From Serratia marcescens (GTDB lineage Bacteria > Pseudomonadota > Gammaproteobacteria > Enterobacterales > Enterobacteriaceae), in contig JADMXW010000001.1 in assembly GCA_015548865.1 (NCBI GenBank), forward strand, positions 239,617 to 303,616: 64,000 bases of DNA, read 5' to 3'. Of the stretch, positions 44,471-54,957 are shown in pieces. Positions within the stretch are counted from its first letter, which is position 1, and every line of letters begins with the position of its first letter. The notes under the pieces were generated by a model that had not been told where the DNA came from, did no database searches, and saw nothing but the letters and a program-made list of their open reading frames with translations. Made by a program: the position numbers and the translations under genes.

Positions 44471-46930
44471 ATGTCCCAAGATCCATTCCTGGAACGAGAA
44501 GCAGAAAAATACGAATCACCCATCCCCAGCCGTGAATTCATCCTAGCACATATCGAAAAACGCAATACGCCCATTAGCCGCGATGAACTGGCTGCCGATT
44601 TGGAATTGACAACGGAAGAGCAACAGGAGGCGCTGCGCCGCCGTTTACGTGCCATGGAGCGTGACGGTCAACTGGTGTTTACCCGCCGCCAATGCTATGC
44701 ATTGCCGGAGAAACTGGATTTGCTTCGTGGTACGGTTATCGGCCATCGAGATGGTTTTGGTTTCTTGCGCGTAGAAGGGCGCAAAGACGATCTTTACCTG
44801 TCTGCGGAAGAGATGAAACGCACCATGCATGGCGATGTGGTGCTAGCGCAACCGTTGGGTGCCGATCGCAAAGGACGGCGCGAAGGCCGTATCGTGCGCA
44901 TACTGGAACCGCGCACTGGACAGATTGTCGGTCGCTACTTCCTTGATGCGGGTATGGGGTTTGTTGTGCCGGATGACAGCCGCCTGAGTTTTGACATTCT
45001 TATCCCGCAAGAAAACATCAACGGTGCCCGTATGGGCTACATGGTGGTGGTGGAGTTAACCCAGCGCCCAACGCGTCGCACAAAAGCTATCGGGAAGATC
45101 GTTGAGATTCTCGGCGATAAAATGGGCACCGGTATGGCGGTGGATATCGCGCTACGCACCCATGATATCCCGCACACCTGGTCGAAACAGGTCGAAGAGC
45201 AGGTTAAGGATTTCAACGAACAGGTGCCGGAAAGCGCAAAACAAGGGCGTGTTGATCTGCGCTCGCTGCCACTGGTAACGATTGACGGTGAGGACGCGCG
45301 CGATTTTGACGATGCCGTCTACTGTGAGAAAAAACGCGGTGGTGGCTGGCGCCTCTGGGTTGCCATTGCTGATGTCAGCTATTACGTACGTCCCAACACG
45401 CCGTTGGATCATGAAGCGCGTGCGCGCGGTACCTCGGTCTACTTCCCATCGCAAGTGGTGCCGATGTTGCCGGAAGTGCTTTCTAACGGCTTGTGTTCGT
45501 TGAACCCTGACGTTGATCGTCTGTGTATGGTATGCGAGATGACGGTTTCCGCCACCGGTAAGTTGTCGACGTACAAATTCTACGAGGCTGTGATGCGTTC
45601 CCATGCGCGCCTGACCTACACCAAAGTGTGGCATATTCTGCAAGGGGATGCGGAACTGCGGGAGCATTACAAACCGCTGGTGGGTGGGTTGGAAGAGCTG
45701 CACAACATGTATAAGGTGCTGGATAAAGCGCGTGAAGAGCGCGGTGGTATCGCCTTTGAAACCGAGGAAGCGAAGTTTATTTTCAATGCGGAACGCCGTA
45801 TTGAGCGCGTGGAATCCATGGTGCGTAACGATGCGCACAAACTGATTGAAGAGTGCATGATTTTGGCAAATATCTCGGCGGCAAAGTTCGTTGAGAAACA
45901 CCAGGAAGCGGCACTGTTCCGAGTACACGATCGTCCAAGTGAAGATCATGTGTTGGCACTGCGTAGCGTACTGAGTGAGCTTGGCTTGACGCTAAAAGGC
46001 GGTATGAAACCAGAGCCAAAAGATTACGCGGAACTGATGACACTGGTAGCCGATCGTCCCGATCATGAAATGCTGCAAACCATGATGTTGCGCTCCATGA
46101 AACAGGCCATTTACGATCCGGAAAACCGTGGCCACTTTGGCCTGGCGCTGACGTCTTATGCACACTTCACCTCGCCGATTCGTCGCTATCCCGATCTTTC
46201 GTTGCACCGTGGTATCAAATATCTGTTGAGTGACCGTCGTGAACGCTGGACGCCGACCGGTGGGTGGCACAGCGATCTTAATGAGATGCTGCAACTGGGT
46301 ATGCACTGCTCTTTGACAGAGCGTCGTGCTGATGAGGCGACACGCGATGTGGCTGACTGGTTGAAATGTGATTTTATGCAGGATCATGTGGGGGAATCTT
46401 TCACCGGGATCATTGCCAGTGTAACGGGCTTTGGCTTCTTTGTGCGCCTCAACGATCTGTTTATCGACGGTTTGGTGCACGTGTCTACGTTGGATAATGA
46501 CTACTATCGCTATGATAACGTGGGCCAGCGCTTGATCGGCGAATCTAGCGGGCAAGTCTATCGTCTCGGTGATGAGGTTGAAATTCGCGTAGAAGCCGTC
46601 AATATGGATGAACGCAATATCGATTTCTCACTGCTTTCCAGCACGCGCAAAGTGCGCGGTGAAGGCAAAACAGCACGTGAGAAAGCGAAAAAACCTGTCC
46701 GCCGTGAAGCAAGACCGGCGCGTCGTGGCGGTAAAAAACCCGCTAATTTTGAGCCGGATAGTGCGTTCCGCAAGGATAGTGAAGGGAAAAAGGCGGCGCC
46801 CGGTAGGGTAAAAGCAAAGCCCAAAGCGAAGAAAAATACCGACAAAACGCAGAAAAACGTCGAAAAAACACGTAAAATCGCCGCCGCGACCAAAGCGAAA
46901 CGCGCCAGTAAAAAGAACGCGGCAAAGTAA
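44471..46930 (+). CDS. rnr: Ribonuclease R
   Basis: RNase R is a 3'-5' exonuclease that degrades structured RNA and takes part in trans-translation. The 819-residue protein has an N-terminal helix-turn-helix and cold-shock domains, the RNB domain with active-site aspartates in [15 protein letters not shown], an S1 domain ([20 protein letters not shown]), and a Lys/Arg-rich tail of about 80 residues. ATG 44471 ([14 protein letters not shown]) is preceded by GGAGGA and aligns with E. coli; the frame's upstream extension overlaps nsrR. Confidence 0.97.
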   Translation: MSQDPFLEREAEKYESPIPSREFILAHIEKRNTPISRDELAADLELTTEEQQEALRRRLRAMERDGQLVFTRRQCYALPEKLDLLRGTVIGHRDGFGFLRVEGRKDDLYLSAEEMKRTMHGDVVLAQPLGADRKGRREGRIVRILEPRTGQIVGRYFLDAGMGFVVPDDSRLSFDILIPQENINGARMGYMVVVELTQRPTRRTKAIGKIVEILGDKMGTGMAVDIALRTHDIPHTWSKQVEEQVKDFNEQVPESAKQGRVDLRSLPLVTIDGEDARDFDDAVYCEKKRGGGWRLWVAIADVSYYVRPNTPLDHEARARGTSVYFPSQVVPMLPEVLSNGLCSLNPDVDRLCMVCEMTVSATGKLSTYKFYEAVMRSHARLTYTKVWHILQGDAELREHYKPLVGGLEELHNMYKVLDKAREERGGIAFETEEAKFIFNAERRIERVESMVRNDAHKLIEECMILANISAAKFVEKHQEAALFRVHDRPSEDHVLALRSVLSELGLTLKGGMKPEPKDYAELMTLVADRPDHEMLQTMMLRSMKQAIYDPENRGHFGLALTSYAHFTSPIRRYPDLSLHRGIKYLLSDRRERWTPTGGWHSDLNEMLQLGMHCSLTERRADEATRDVADWLKCDFMQDHVGESFTGIIASVTGFGFFVRLNDLFIDGLVHVSTLDNDYYRYDNVGQRLIGESSGQVYRLGDEVEIRVEAVNMDERNIDFSLLSSTRKVRGEGKTAREKAKKPVRREARPARRGGKKPANFEPDSAFRKDSEGKKAAPGRVKAKPKAKKNTDKTQKNVEKTRKIAAATKAKRASKKNAAK

Positions 46931-46940
46931 ATCCCCGCAG

Positions 46941-46966
46941 CGAACGGCGGGAACCCCCGCCGTTCG
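46941..46966 (+). other. Strong 11-bp hairpin between rnr and rlmB
   Basis: CGAACGGCGGG (46941-46951) pairs with CCCGCCGTTCG (46956-46966) around the loop AACC. The stem is followed by TTAACAC, not a U-tract, so it is more likely an mRNA-stabilising or processing structure, or a weak attenuator, than a full terminator. Confidence 0.6.
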
Positions 46967-46993
46967 TTAACACACCCTATCTGAAGAGTATCA

Positions 46994-47728
46994 ATGAGCG
47001 AAATTATTTACGGTATCCACGCAGTCAACGCCTTGTTAGAACGCGATCCGCAACGTTTTCTGGACGTCTTTATTCTCAAGGGACGCGACGATCGCCGCTT
47101 GCAGCCGGTGATTGCGGCGCTGGAAGCCAACGGTATCGTGATCCAAGTGGCAAATCGCCAATGGCTGGATAACAAAGTTGAAGGGGCGGTGCATCAGGGG
47201 ATCGTGGCGCGGGTGAAAGAAGGCCGTCAGTACCAGGAAAACGATCTGCCGGATTTACTGGCAAGCGTAGCGCAGCCGTTTTTGTTGATACTGGATGGCG
47301 TTACCGATCCTCATAACCTCGGTGCGTGTTTGCGTAACGCTGATGCTGCTGGCGTTCATGCGATCATTGTGCCGCGCGATCGTTCTGCGCAACTGAATGC
47401 CACCGCGAAAAAAGTGGCTTGCGGGGCAGCGGAAAATGTTCCTTTGATCCGCGTAACCAATCTGGCACGCACACTGCGTTTTTTGCAAGAGAATCAGGTG
47501 TGGATCGTGGGGACGGCGGGTGAAGCCGATCACACGCTCTATCAAAGTAAGCTGACAGGCCCGCTGGCGCTGGTGATGGGCGCGGAAGGGGAAGGGATGC
47601 GTCGCTTGACGCGTGAACACTGCGACGAACTGATCAGTATTCCGATGGCCGGTAGCGTGTCATCACTTAACGTCTCCGTAGCGACCGGTGTTTGTCTGTT
47701 TGAGGCGGTCAGACAGCGTCTGGCTTAA
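46994..47728 (+). CDS. rlmB: 23S rRNA (guanosine2251-2'-O)-methyltransferase
   Basis: The 244-residue SpoU/TrmH protein has an N-terminal substrate-binding domain ([20 protein letters not shown]) and the knotted domain with [33 protein letters not shown] and [20 protein letters not shown]. It methylates G2251 of 23S rRNA. The gene follows rnr, as in E. coli. Confidence 0.96.
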   Translation: MSEIIYGIHAVNALLERDPQRFLDVFILKGRDDRRLQPVIAALEANGIVIQVANRQWLDNKVEGAVHQGIVARVKEGRQYQENDLPDLLASVAQPFLLILDGVTDPHNLGACLRNADAAGVHAIIVPRDRSAQLNATAKKVACGAAENVPLIRVTNLARTLRFLQENQVWIVGTAGEADHTLYQSKLTGPLALVMGAEGEGMRRLTREHCDELISIPMAGSVSSLNVSVATGVCLFEAVRQRLA

Positions 47729-47758
47729 CACTGTCAATCCAAGAGTGTGTGCGCCTGT

Positions 47759-48067
47759 TTAGCGATACAGCACGGCGCGTGATGTCCATGTGTTGGTCAG
47801 TGCGTGCTCTTGCTTTAGCGTGATGGTGTAATAGCGAGCACCGTAAGCGTCCGCTTTTTGTTGAATGGCACGATCGGCATCGTCGGCACTGCCTCGCACG
47901 TTTACCGATATCGACCCTATTTTCTCTAAGCTGCCCGTTTGAGCATAGACTATAAGCTGCGCATGCTGCGTTGGCGGCGGTAACGGCATTGGCTTGCCTT
48001 GCAAAGCACTACAGGCGCATAGCAGCATTGTGAAAAAAGAAGCGGTTAACAGCTTAAGCCCAGTCAT
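47759..48067 (-). CDS. bsmA: BsmA, biofilm peroxide resistance lipoprotein
   Basis: The 102-residue protein has a lipobox ending at C19 (TMLLCACSALQG) and the YhcN/BsmA domain: IGSISVNVRGSADDADRAIQ, YYTITLKQE and SRAVLYR, closely like E. coli BsmA (YjfO). It is located next to rlmB on the opposite strand. Confidence 0.9.
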   Translation of the reverse strand: MTGLKLLTASFFTMLLCACSALQGKPMPLPPPTQHAQLIVYAQTGSLEKIGSISVNVRGSADDADRAIQQKADAYGARYYTITLKQEHALTNTWTSRAVLYR

Positions 48068-48136
48068 AAATTCCTTGAGACAGTGAAAAAAGGGCGTAAA
48101 TACCCTGTAGTGTAACGCCGCTTACTCAGAGTGAAC

Positions 48137-48152
48137 AGGGGCTAACGCCCCT
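48137..48152 (-). terminator. Short hairpin downstream of the YgiW-like gene
   Basis: AGGGGC (48137-48142) and GCCCCT (48147-48152) form a 6-bp stem with loop TAAC, 18 bases after the YgiW-like stop on the minus strand. There is no U-tract, so the role is tentative. Confidence 0.4.
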
Positions 48153-48170
48153 TTATAATATAATGGCGCT

Positions 48171-48557
48171 TTATTTCATCAGATGAACTGATTTAACATC
48201 GATTTCGACGCTATTCCAGTCCTTGTCCACTTCGCCTTCGATACGTATTTTGTCATTGGGGGTGACGGTTTGTCCCGCCCAGCGTTTGTCATCGATATCA
48301 ACATTGATGGAGCCGGAGCTGTCGCGAAACTCGTACAGTTCATGTCCCAACTGTCGTACCAGATGGCCCTCCAGTACCACCCATGCGTCGTCTCTGAGGG
48401 TTTTGGCTTGTTCTACGGTGGTTAAACCGGGTACTGGTCCTTTAAATCCTCCTGACGTGTTACCGCCGCTGTTTGGTGCAACAAAACCCCCTTGCTGCGC
48501 GAATGCACCAACAGAAACGGCACTTAACATAAGCGCGATAAGCATTCTCTTCATCAT
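48171..48557 (-). CDS. YgiW/YdeI-family periplasmic stress protein (BOF fold)
   Basis: The 128-residue protein has a signal peptide (MKRMLIALMLSAVSVGAFAQ, cleaved near residue 21), a Gly-rich linker and an OB-type BOF domain (TVEQAKTLRDDAWVVLEGHL, SINVDIDDKRWAG, IEGEVDKDWNSVEIDV). Family members help resist peroxide, cationic peptides or metals in the periplasm. The two adjacent ATGs (48557, 48554) are both possible after AAGGA. Confidence 0.88.
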   Translation of the reverse strand: MMKRMLIALMLSAVSVGAFAQQGGFVAPNSGGNTSGGFKGPVPGLTTVEQAKTLRDDAWVVLEGHLVRQLGHELYEFRDSSGSINVDIDDKRWAGQTVTPNDKIRIEGEVDKDWNSVEIDVKSVHLMK

Positions 48558-48619
48558 GATGTCCTTGAGTGTTATGGCCTGAGATAAAGTGTGGACGGTT
48601 ATGCTCTTATTCTCAAGAA

Positions 48620-48808
48620 ATGAAACACTTTCTTCCGCCTATTGCTGATTCCCTTGCTCCATTGGATTATGTTGATTTCTTAAAGAAACTATTTCTTGTT
48701 ATGTTTATTATTCTGGCACTAATAACTAATTGTTATTATTTAAGTTTGTTTAAAAAGGTGCCTTGCTATGTTGTTGTTTTATTTGGATACTTTTTCAAAT
48801 CTGTGTAG
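48620..48808 (+). CDS. Possible small hydrophobic ORF before the toxin-like gene
   Basis: A 62-residue frame (MKHFLPPIADSLAPLDYVDF then KKLFLVMFIILALITNCYYL) encodes one or two hydrophobic stretches and overlaps the toxin-like start by 41 bases. It has no strong ribosome site. It could be a partner/immunity gene of the next protein or just a chance frame in AT-rich DNA. Confidence 0.25.
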   Translation: MKHFLPPIADSLAPLDYVDFLKKLFLVMFIILALITNCYYLSLFKKVPCYVVVLFGYFFKSV

Positions 48809-51800
48809 ATCTCCTTCTGAATTATCTTTTGCATTACATAATCCTGCTTATAAAAATGAAAATGAGGAAATTAAATCCTTCTGGAAAGAGCTGTGTAACG
48901 TTAGTGCTCATCAACAACCCGAGTTGCGTTGCATGAATGACAGCAATGCAATGCGCTCAACAAGGAACGCCGGTAAAGTAACGAGGGAGCGAATAAATAA
49001 AAAAACAGGACTAGGCTTCTTATTATTGTTAGGAGCGATCTCTTGTAAAGGAAGTGGTATTCCAGATCAAAAAGGGAGTTTACTCTTACATCATAAAAAT
49101 GAACTTTTACCAAAATACTCTTTTGATGGTAGTGATTACGCTTTTCCAATCTACCCTTCAACCATGGCACATCCATTTGATGCTGGAAGGCCATACGAAG
49201 ACGAGTCTTACTTGCTAGCCTTGTCAGAGGTGGAGCGGCGTTCAGTAATAACTTTTTCGGAACATTTTTTCCCTCTTTTGCCCTATATCACTAGGAAACG
49301 AAAACGGTATCTACGCAGTGAAAATAGTTTATCTATAAGTGCTCAATTATTTAGCGATATTTATGATAGAGCTGATTTACCCGTGAAGGATAAAACACGT
49401 TTACTCAGCGTATTGAATACCGAATATTTACAATTCGAACAGAAAAGCAGAATTGATATTGATGGTCATTCAAATGTATTGATGGTTGTGGATATGTTAT
49501 TTCTGGCGCTTGGCGAAATAAATACCCCCTTTCGTATTTACTATCAACGCATGGGGGATCTTTCTCGACAGCAATTGATGAAGCTTGACAATAATAGCAT
49601 TGTTAAGCAGTATCTTGAGGAGACTCCCCCCCATGTGTCATTCCGCCGAACCACGATTCCGTTCCAGGACCTAATGGAAAAATTCAATATTGAGTCTAAG
49701 CGGTATCCTATTATTAACTCTGATTATCTAACCATGAACTCAACGGGGTTAGCCAATGTTATAACCAACGTGTATGATAAGTATTTTTACGTGACTGCAA
49801 CTCATTTCCCTCCCCCAGCATTAAATAAATCCCATAATGTGATGATTGAACATAGCCAATTGGGCGGTGCTCGGTATTATTTTCAAAAAACTTTTACGAG
49901 TGTGGAAATTTATTTGGGTGCTCACATGCGCCATGTTTCTAATTTACGTGATTCATCATTCTTTTTTCCAAAAGATATAAACCACTTTGTTTATCTCGTT
50001 TGTTCTGCTAAGCCAAATATCAGTGACTGCATACTCAGGGAGCTTAATTATTTGCTTTATAAAATAAAGTCAGACTCTGTTTTTAAGGATTTATTTGAGT
50101 CTACTCTTGACTTTCGTGCAATAGGCATTTTGATTAGGGAGTTGGAGGTGTTCTCACCTCTGGATGTCCCTCTTGGCGTTTATCATTTCCTTAATGGAAA
50201 AATAAATCCACAACTGATTATGCTTAAGGGAGAAGTTATCCCTAATCTACTCGCTTTATCTACGGTCAGTGACTCTCGCGTTGTTTATATATCTTTAGCT
50301 TATTCCGAAGTTAAAATTGTCAACCGCTTCGTTTTTGATGATGATTTTGAAGCGTTTATCAGGAAGCATCTCTCAGTATTTGATAGCCAGAGATTACCCG
50401 AAAGAGGACTTAAACCTGAATTAATGTGTAACCCTGGTATTTATCATAACGATCAAATTCCATCATATTGTCTTAAATCTGTTTTGGATTTACATTATAT
50501 TGATGAATATCAAAATAAAATTTACTCTGCTTTTTTGCAAAGAGTTGAAAAAGATATTAACTCAGTTGTTTATACAAAAGATGAGTATATTCGTGACCTA
50601 AGGCTACTGTCATATAAAGACGCGCTGGTGACTATGGGGATTGTGGCTGGAATATTATCGGTGGCTGCAACTGGCCCTGTGGGTGCTGCGATATTAGCCA
50701 CGACTGGTGTTGCTACCGGTCTCGGTGAGATTGCTATCAACCTTCAGCATGCTTCGGTCACCGATGACGGATCACTCTACGAAAATATGCTCTTTGAGGC
50801 AAAATTGGGCGCTGCTTTTCTCGCATTCGGCACTGTTGCTGATGTGATTGATGTTGGGCGTTTGAGCAGTAAGCAATTGCTTGCTCATTACCAAATGAAA
50901 TTGGAAAAGAAATCAACGCTTTATACAAAAGGCAATAAAGGAAAACGCTATGGCATGATCCCGAGGGGAAAAATACTATATAAAGAAAGCCCTGATTTTA
51001 CTGCGATTAAGGTTCGTGGAGATAAGAGCGTTGGCCAGGTAGGATATCGGACCTTGGCAGATAATCATTATGTTCAACTTTTTACTAAATCTGATGATGT
51101 AGGGAAACAGCAAGTAAGTAAGAATTTAGTTATTTCTGCACATGGTGGCTATATTGCTAAAGATATTGAAAGTCCGGCAGTTATGCTTCCTGCGGATATA
51201 ACCGTAACATTATTGACTCCTCATGATACACGGCTATTTGATCCCGGTATTGAAGATACGTTAAATAGCGATGTTAATTTCGAGGCTTTTTTAACAATCG
51301 ATGGAAAGGGAACTAAGACTAAATTTCAAGCGCAAGACCATAACCATTGGAAACATTCATCAGATTATCAACCTGATGCGGCAATAAATAGTTTGGGAAG
51401 AATGGATGGTTTACAAAATTATCGCCATTTCCATTATGAACAAGAATCTAAATTGAAACTAGGTCGAGCCTTAGTTTCAAATCGAAAATTGGCAGCAGAG
51501 GGTAAAGCAACATTAAGCGACATATTGATCGTTAATGGTATGATCGAGCGAGAAACCATGACAGACCCCAAATTAGCAAGCATACAGCGTGTGATCGATT
51601 TAATACATGAGGGCAAATTACATAATGTAGCGGGTGAGCCTTATGAAAAACTGATTTTTTCCCATTGCCGGTGTGATTTTGATGCAGATCAGGCACAAAT
51701 ATCGAGTTATAGGCTGCAGTTCCCTGTACCAGAATTCCTTCCTCAAGGAAGTCGCTCTGTCAAAATCATTCGCTCAACGGTATCGCTGAAAAATGAGGAG

Positions 51801-51872
51801 GGGGCTTTCGTCTCCCATGAAGAAGATATCGGTGAAATAGCGATATCTTCTTATTCGTTTAAGGTCGCTTGA
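48768..51872 (+). CDS. Large AT-rich toxin-like protein with His-Gly...Cys C-terminal module
   Basis: This 1034-residue protein is of a different base and codon make-up (AT-rich) from its core-gene neighbours. ATG 48768 has AAGGTG 8 nt upstream. The layout is a charged N-terminus; a hydrophobic piece near 84-94; a large domain (about 130-600) of no clear family; a hydrophobic Gly/Ala helical segment (619-650, VAATGPVGAAILATTGVATG) like membrane-targeting parts of large dermonecrotic/insecticidal-type toxins; and a C-terminal module (about 730-1034) with strand-His-Gly (LVISAHGGY, H792) and strand-Ser-His-Cys (LIFSHCRCD, C967/C969). That order resembles caspase-like folds and putative Stv-type adhesin/toxin domains. 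The family and target are not established. No immunity gene is seen downstream. Confidence 0.72.
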   Translation: MLLFYLDTFSNLCRSPSELSFALHNPAYKNENEEIKSFWKELCNVSAHQQPELRCMNDSNAMRSTRNAGKVTRERINKKTGLGFLLLLGAISCKGSGIPDQKGSLLLHHKNELLPKYSFDGSDYAFPIYPSTMAHPFDAGRPYEDESYLLALSEVERRSVITFSEHFFPLLPYITRKRKRYLRSENSLSISAQLFSDIYDRADLPVKDKTRLLSVLNTEYLQFEQKSRIDIDGHSNVLMVVDMLFLALGEINTPFRIYYQRMGDLSRQQLMKLDNNSIVKQYLEETPPHVSFRRTTIPFQDLMEKFNIESKRYPIINSDYLTMNSTGLANVITNVYDKYFYVTATHFPPPALNKSHNVMIEHSQLGGARYYFQKTFTSVEIYLGAHMRHVSNLRDSSFFFPKDINHFVYLVCSAKPNISDCILRELNYLLYKIKSDSVFKDLFESTLDFRAIGILIRELEVFSPLDVPLGVYHFLNGKINPQLIMLKGEVIPNLLALSTVSDSRVVYISLAYSEVKIVNRFVFDDDFEAFIRKHLSVFDSQRLPERGLKPELMCNPGIYHNDQIPSYCLKSVLDLHYIDEYQNKIYSAFLQRVEKDINSVVYTKDEYIRDLRLLSYKDALVTMGIVAGILSVAATGPVGAAILATTGVATGLGEIAINLQHASVTDDGSLYENMLFEAKLGAAFLAFGTVADVIDVGRLSSKQLLAHYQMKLEKKSTLYTKGNKGKRYGMIPRGKILYKESPDFTAIKVRGDKSVGQVGYRTLADNHYVQLFTKSDDVGKQQVSKNLVISAHGGYIAKDIESPAVMLPADITVTLLTPHDTRLFDPGIEDTLNSDVNFEAFLTIDGKGTKTKFQAQDHNHWKHSSDYQPDAAINSLGRMDGLQNYRHFHYEQESKLKLGRALVSNRKLAAEGKATLSDILIVNGMIERETMTDPKLASIQRVIDLIHEGKLHNVAGEPYEKLIFSHCRCDFDADQAQISSYRLQFPVPEFLPQGSRSVKIIRSTVSLKNEEGAFVSHEEDIGEIAISSYSFKVA

Positions 51873-51882
51873 TGGTAGTTAT

Positions 51883-51911
51883 CCCCGTTACGGGTTCCAT
51901 CCGCAACGGGG
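51883..51911. terminator. Hairpin between convergent toxin-like and chemoreceptor genes
   Basis: CCCCGTT (51883-51889) pairs with AACGGGG (51905-51911), extended by CGG/CCG after one mismatch. It lies between the two convergent stop codons, as expected for a shared terminator, though no U-tract is evident. Confidence 0.5.
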
Positions 51912-51922
51912 TAGCTTGTCGA

Positions 51923-53872
51923 CTATTTGTTAATTTGGAATACGCTGACCAATTCAGTAAGGTGATGACCTTTTTGGCGCAGCCCCTGTGCGGTGTACTC
52001 CGAATTACTAACCAACTCAGTGCTTTTTTGCGTTGCCTGACCAATTTGCACCACGGCGATATTGACCTGTTCGATACCTGTTGATTGCTCGCGTGATGCG
52101 GTATCAATTTCATTGATAATGGTACTGAGTTGATGAATGCGGTGAAGCAAGTCATCCATTGCTGACTGGGTCTTGGCGGAGATTCGGTAACCTGCTTCGA
52201 TTTTTTCCAGCGATTCGTTAATCAGCGTTTCAATCTCTTTGACGGCGGTTGCGCTGCGCTGTGCCAGCGCGCGCACTTCAGCGGCGACCACAGCGAAGCC
52301 TTTACCGTGCTCTCCGGCGCGGGCAGCTTCCACCGCTGCGTTCAGTGCCAGAATGTTAGTCTGAAATGCGATGGACTCAATCACCGAGGTGATGTCGGAA
52401 ATACGTTGCGATGAATCCTTGATGTCACTCATGGTAGAGACGCTGTCGCTCACGCGCTCGCTGCCGTGCTGTGCGGCGTTGGCGCTCTCTTCTGCCAGCT
52501 TACGTACGCTGGAAACGTTATCCGCATTCTGTTTTACCGTTGCTGAAATCTGTTCCATGCTGGCAGAGGTTTCCTCTACGCTACTAGCCTGGCGACTGAT
52601 CTGCTCGCTGATGTTTTCGCTATCCTCTGCCAGCGCATCAGTACTGGCGCTGATCTCCTCAGCCGAAGCGCGCACCTGTGCGACGATGCGCGTCAGCCCT
52701 TGGCCGATACCGTTAATGGCGTCTATCAAACGGCCCACTTCATCATTGCGCTGCGTAGTGAGCGTTGCTTGCAGGTTTCCGGCAGAGAATTGTTCCGCTA
52801 CTTTTACTACGTCTTCCAGTGGTCGGCTTAGCCACTGACGCGTCAGCAACATAAAAAACACGGCGAAAATCAATGTCAATAAGGCACCACCAGCCAAGAA
52901 CAGGTTACGAGTGTGAGTAATGTTGGCCAGCAAGCTGCTTTTGCTCAGCGTTCCGACGATAACCCATCCCCACTGTGGTACGGCCTGAAAGACCATCACC
53001 TGCTCCTGTTCGTTGGGGAGTAAGCTGTTGTCGCGGTATTCCAATGTGCCGTCATGTGCGGCAAGAATCTGCTTCAACGCACCCTCAGACCAGTCAGGGT
53101 GCTGATTGGCGAGCGTTGGGTGGTAGAGGTAATTACCGAGTTCATTACCCTTTTTTGCGTTTATCACGAAGAAGTGACCGTCTTCACCGATACGCTTTTC
53201 CAATATGCGTTGCTGCATCAGGGTAAATTCACGCGTGATATCAATCCCGACAAACTGGATGCCGATAATCTGGCCCGAGATATCTTTGATAGGGATGTAT
53301 TGAGTAATGTACTGCTTGCCAAACAGGGGGGCTAGACCGCTGTAGGTGCCCCCTTTCATGATGTTGGTGTAGGCGGCACTCTCCCTGTCGAGCCGAGTGC
53401 CAATAGCGCGGGTGCCGTCCTCTTTTTTCAATGACGTTGTTGTGCGCACGAAGTCATCACCATCGCGTACAAACAGCGTTGAAATGGCACCAGTGCGGCT
53501 CTGAAAATCATCCACAATAGCGGTATTTAAATTCAGTAGCGTGTCGCCAGCCTTCAACGCGGGCAATGTCCCCTCGCCAAAAGGGATACGTTGGGCAGTA
53601 TCTATGCTGTATTGCGTGGGAAGAAAGCTGGCAAACAGTTTGCTGTAGTTGCCCACTTCTGCTTGCAAGCCGGTATCGTACATGTTGATCATGTCTGTAA
53701 CACCGGTCACCTGACTCTGCATATCATGCAACGTCAGCGCTTTTAGCTGATCGCCCGCGGAGCGTGTCAGTGACAGTGTGAAAACTAAAAACAGCACGGC
53801 CACGCTCAGCGAGGCGATCGCTGAGAGCTTGATGCCTAAACCCCAGTGTCGAAAAGAAGAAAATCGCAGCAT
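51923..53872 (-). CDS. Methyl-accepting chemotaxis protein with Cache sensor
   Basis: The 649-residue receptor has TM1 (about 12-35), a long periplasmic Cache-type sensor (36-310; [40 protein letters not shown]), TM2 (about 318-340), HAMP and a signalling domain ([20 protein letters not shown]). It ends FQINK and lacks the WxxF CheR-tethering pentapeptide seen in the receptor at 20863, so it probably depends on the major receptor for methylation. The ligand is unknown; amino acids or organic acids are usual for Cache domains. Confidence 0.93.
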   Translation of the reverse strand: MLRFSSFRHWGLGIKLSAIASLSVAVLFLVFTLSLTRSAGDQLKALTLHDMQSQVTGVTDMINMYDTGLQAEVGNYSKLFASFLPTQYSIDTAQRIPFGEGTLPALKAGDTLLNLNTAIVDDFQSRTGAISTLFVRDGDDFVRTTTSLKKEDGTRAIGTRLDRESAAYTNIMKGGTYSGLAPLFGKQYITQYIPIKDISGQIIGIQFVGIDITREFTLMQQRILEKRIGEDGHFFVINAKKGNELGNYLYHPTLANQHPDWSEGALKQILAAHDGTLEYRDNSLLPNEQEQVMVFQAVPQWGWVIVGTLSKSSLLANITHTRNLFLAGGALLTLIFAVFFMLLTRQWLSRPLEDVVKVAEQFSAGNLQATLTTQRNDEVGRLIDAINGIGQGLTRIVAQVRASAEEISASTDALAEDSENISEQISRQASSVEETSASMEQISATVKQNADNVSSVRKLAEESANAAQHGSERVSDSVSTMSDIKDSSQRISDITSVIESIAFQTNILALNAAVEAARAGEHGKGFAVVAAEVRALAQRSATAVKEIETLINESLEKIEAGYRISAKTQSAMDDLLHRIHQLSTIINEIDTASREQSTGIEQVNIAVVQIGQATQKSTELVSNSEYTAQGLRQKGHHLTELVSVFQINK

Positions 53873-54135
53873 GTTATGTCTCTTTTATTAGTGCAATCCG
53901 TGCTGGAAAATGACCCGTGATGTTGTCAACCGCAGTGCAGGTAGGCACCAGCAGTTAACGCCAGTAACGGCAGAGTAAGTAAATAATTCATCTGATTTGT
54001 GTAACTTTACATTGCAGTCTTTGGTATAAATCATTGCGAATTTGTATTTAAAAAAAATTTGTTTTTGGTGATAGGGTGTTAGACAACCCAGGCTTATGCT
54101 TCATGATGTGCGGAAAGAAAAAAGAGAGAACCCAC

Positions 54136-54927
54136 ATGGTCGAAATTTCGCCAGACACAGTAAACGGGATTGATGTCTTGCATGCAACACCCAGTGGTAA
54201 GCAGGCGCATCCATTACCGACGATATTCTTTTTTCATGGCTATACCTCTTCCAAGGAAGTATATGCCTATTTCGGCTATGCGTTAGCACAAGTGGGGTTT
54301 CGTGTAATTTTACCTGATGCGGCGATGCATGGTGCGCGTTACGACGGTGATGAGATCCGTCGTTTACGCCATTTCTGGGATATTCTGCAATTCAACGTGC
54401 AGGAGTTACCGGGACTGGTGGATGCCGTGCGCCAGCGAGGATGGATAGCAGATGAAAAAATCGGCGTAGCGGGCGCATCACTCGGCGGTATGACCGCGTT
54501 GGCCAGCATGGTACGTTACCCGTGGATTTCGGTGATCGGGGCGTTTATGGGGTCAGGGTATTTTTCTGCGCTGTCGCGCTCGCTCTTCCCTCCGGTTCCC
54601 GTAGGGAGCCCAGGGTCTGATGATTTGCTGCGTCAGTTGGCACAAACGCTGATCAATTATGATGTCACCGAAAAGCTGTCTGCGTTGGCAAATCGGCCAC
54701 TATTTCTGTGGCATGGCGATGCTGATGATGTCGTCCCCGCAGCTGATAGCGCGCGCCTCTATGCTGCACTGAAAGCGGATAACCAGCATCATAACGTGAC
54801 TTACCTGACTGAACGCGACGTGGGACACCGTATTACCCCACTGGCGCTGACGGAAGGCACCCGTTTTTTTACCCGGCATCTGGCATCCGAGCCTTTATCT
54901 GGAGCACCAGTAACCGGGCCTGCATGA
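54136..54927 (+). CDS. yjfP: YjfP-type alpha/beta-hydrolase esterase
   Basis: The 263-residue esterase has FFFHGYTSSKEVYAYFGYAL, the nucleophile S115 in GASLGGMTAL, LFLWHGDADDVVPAA (acid) and VGHRITPLAL (His). It matches E. coli YjfP, a carboxylesterase of uncertain natural substrate. The start at 54136 (MVEISPDTVNG) aligns with the family; the frame extends upstream to 54076 without support. Confidence 0.9.
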   Translation: MVEISPDTVNGIDVLHATPSGKQAHPLPTIFFFHGYTSSKEVYAYFGYALAQVGFRVILPDAAMHGARYDGDEIRRLRHFWDILQFNVQELPGLVDAVRQRGWIADEKIGVAGASLGGMTALASMVRYPWISVIGAFMGSGYFSALSRSLFPPVPVGSPGSDDLLRQLAQTLINYDVTEKLSALANRPLFLWHGDADDVVPAADSARLYAALKADNQHHNVTYLTERDVGHRITPLALTEGTRFFTRHLASEPLSGAPVTGPA

Positions 54928-54957
54928 TGCACTCCATTACTGGCGTGGTGCCCTTCC

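Noticed and set aside
48084..48130. Prophage or integrase at the toxin-like gene
   Set aside because: No integrase, att-like repeat or phage structural gene flanks the AT-rich toxin-like gene, so its mode of arrival is not visible.
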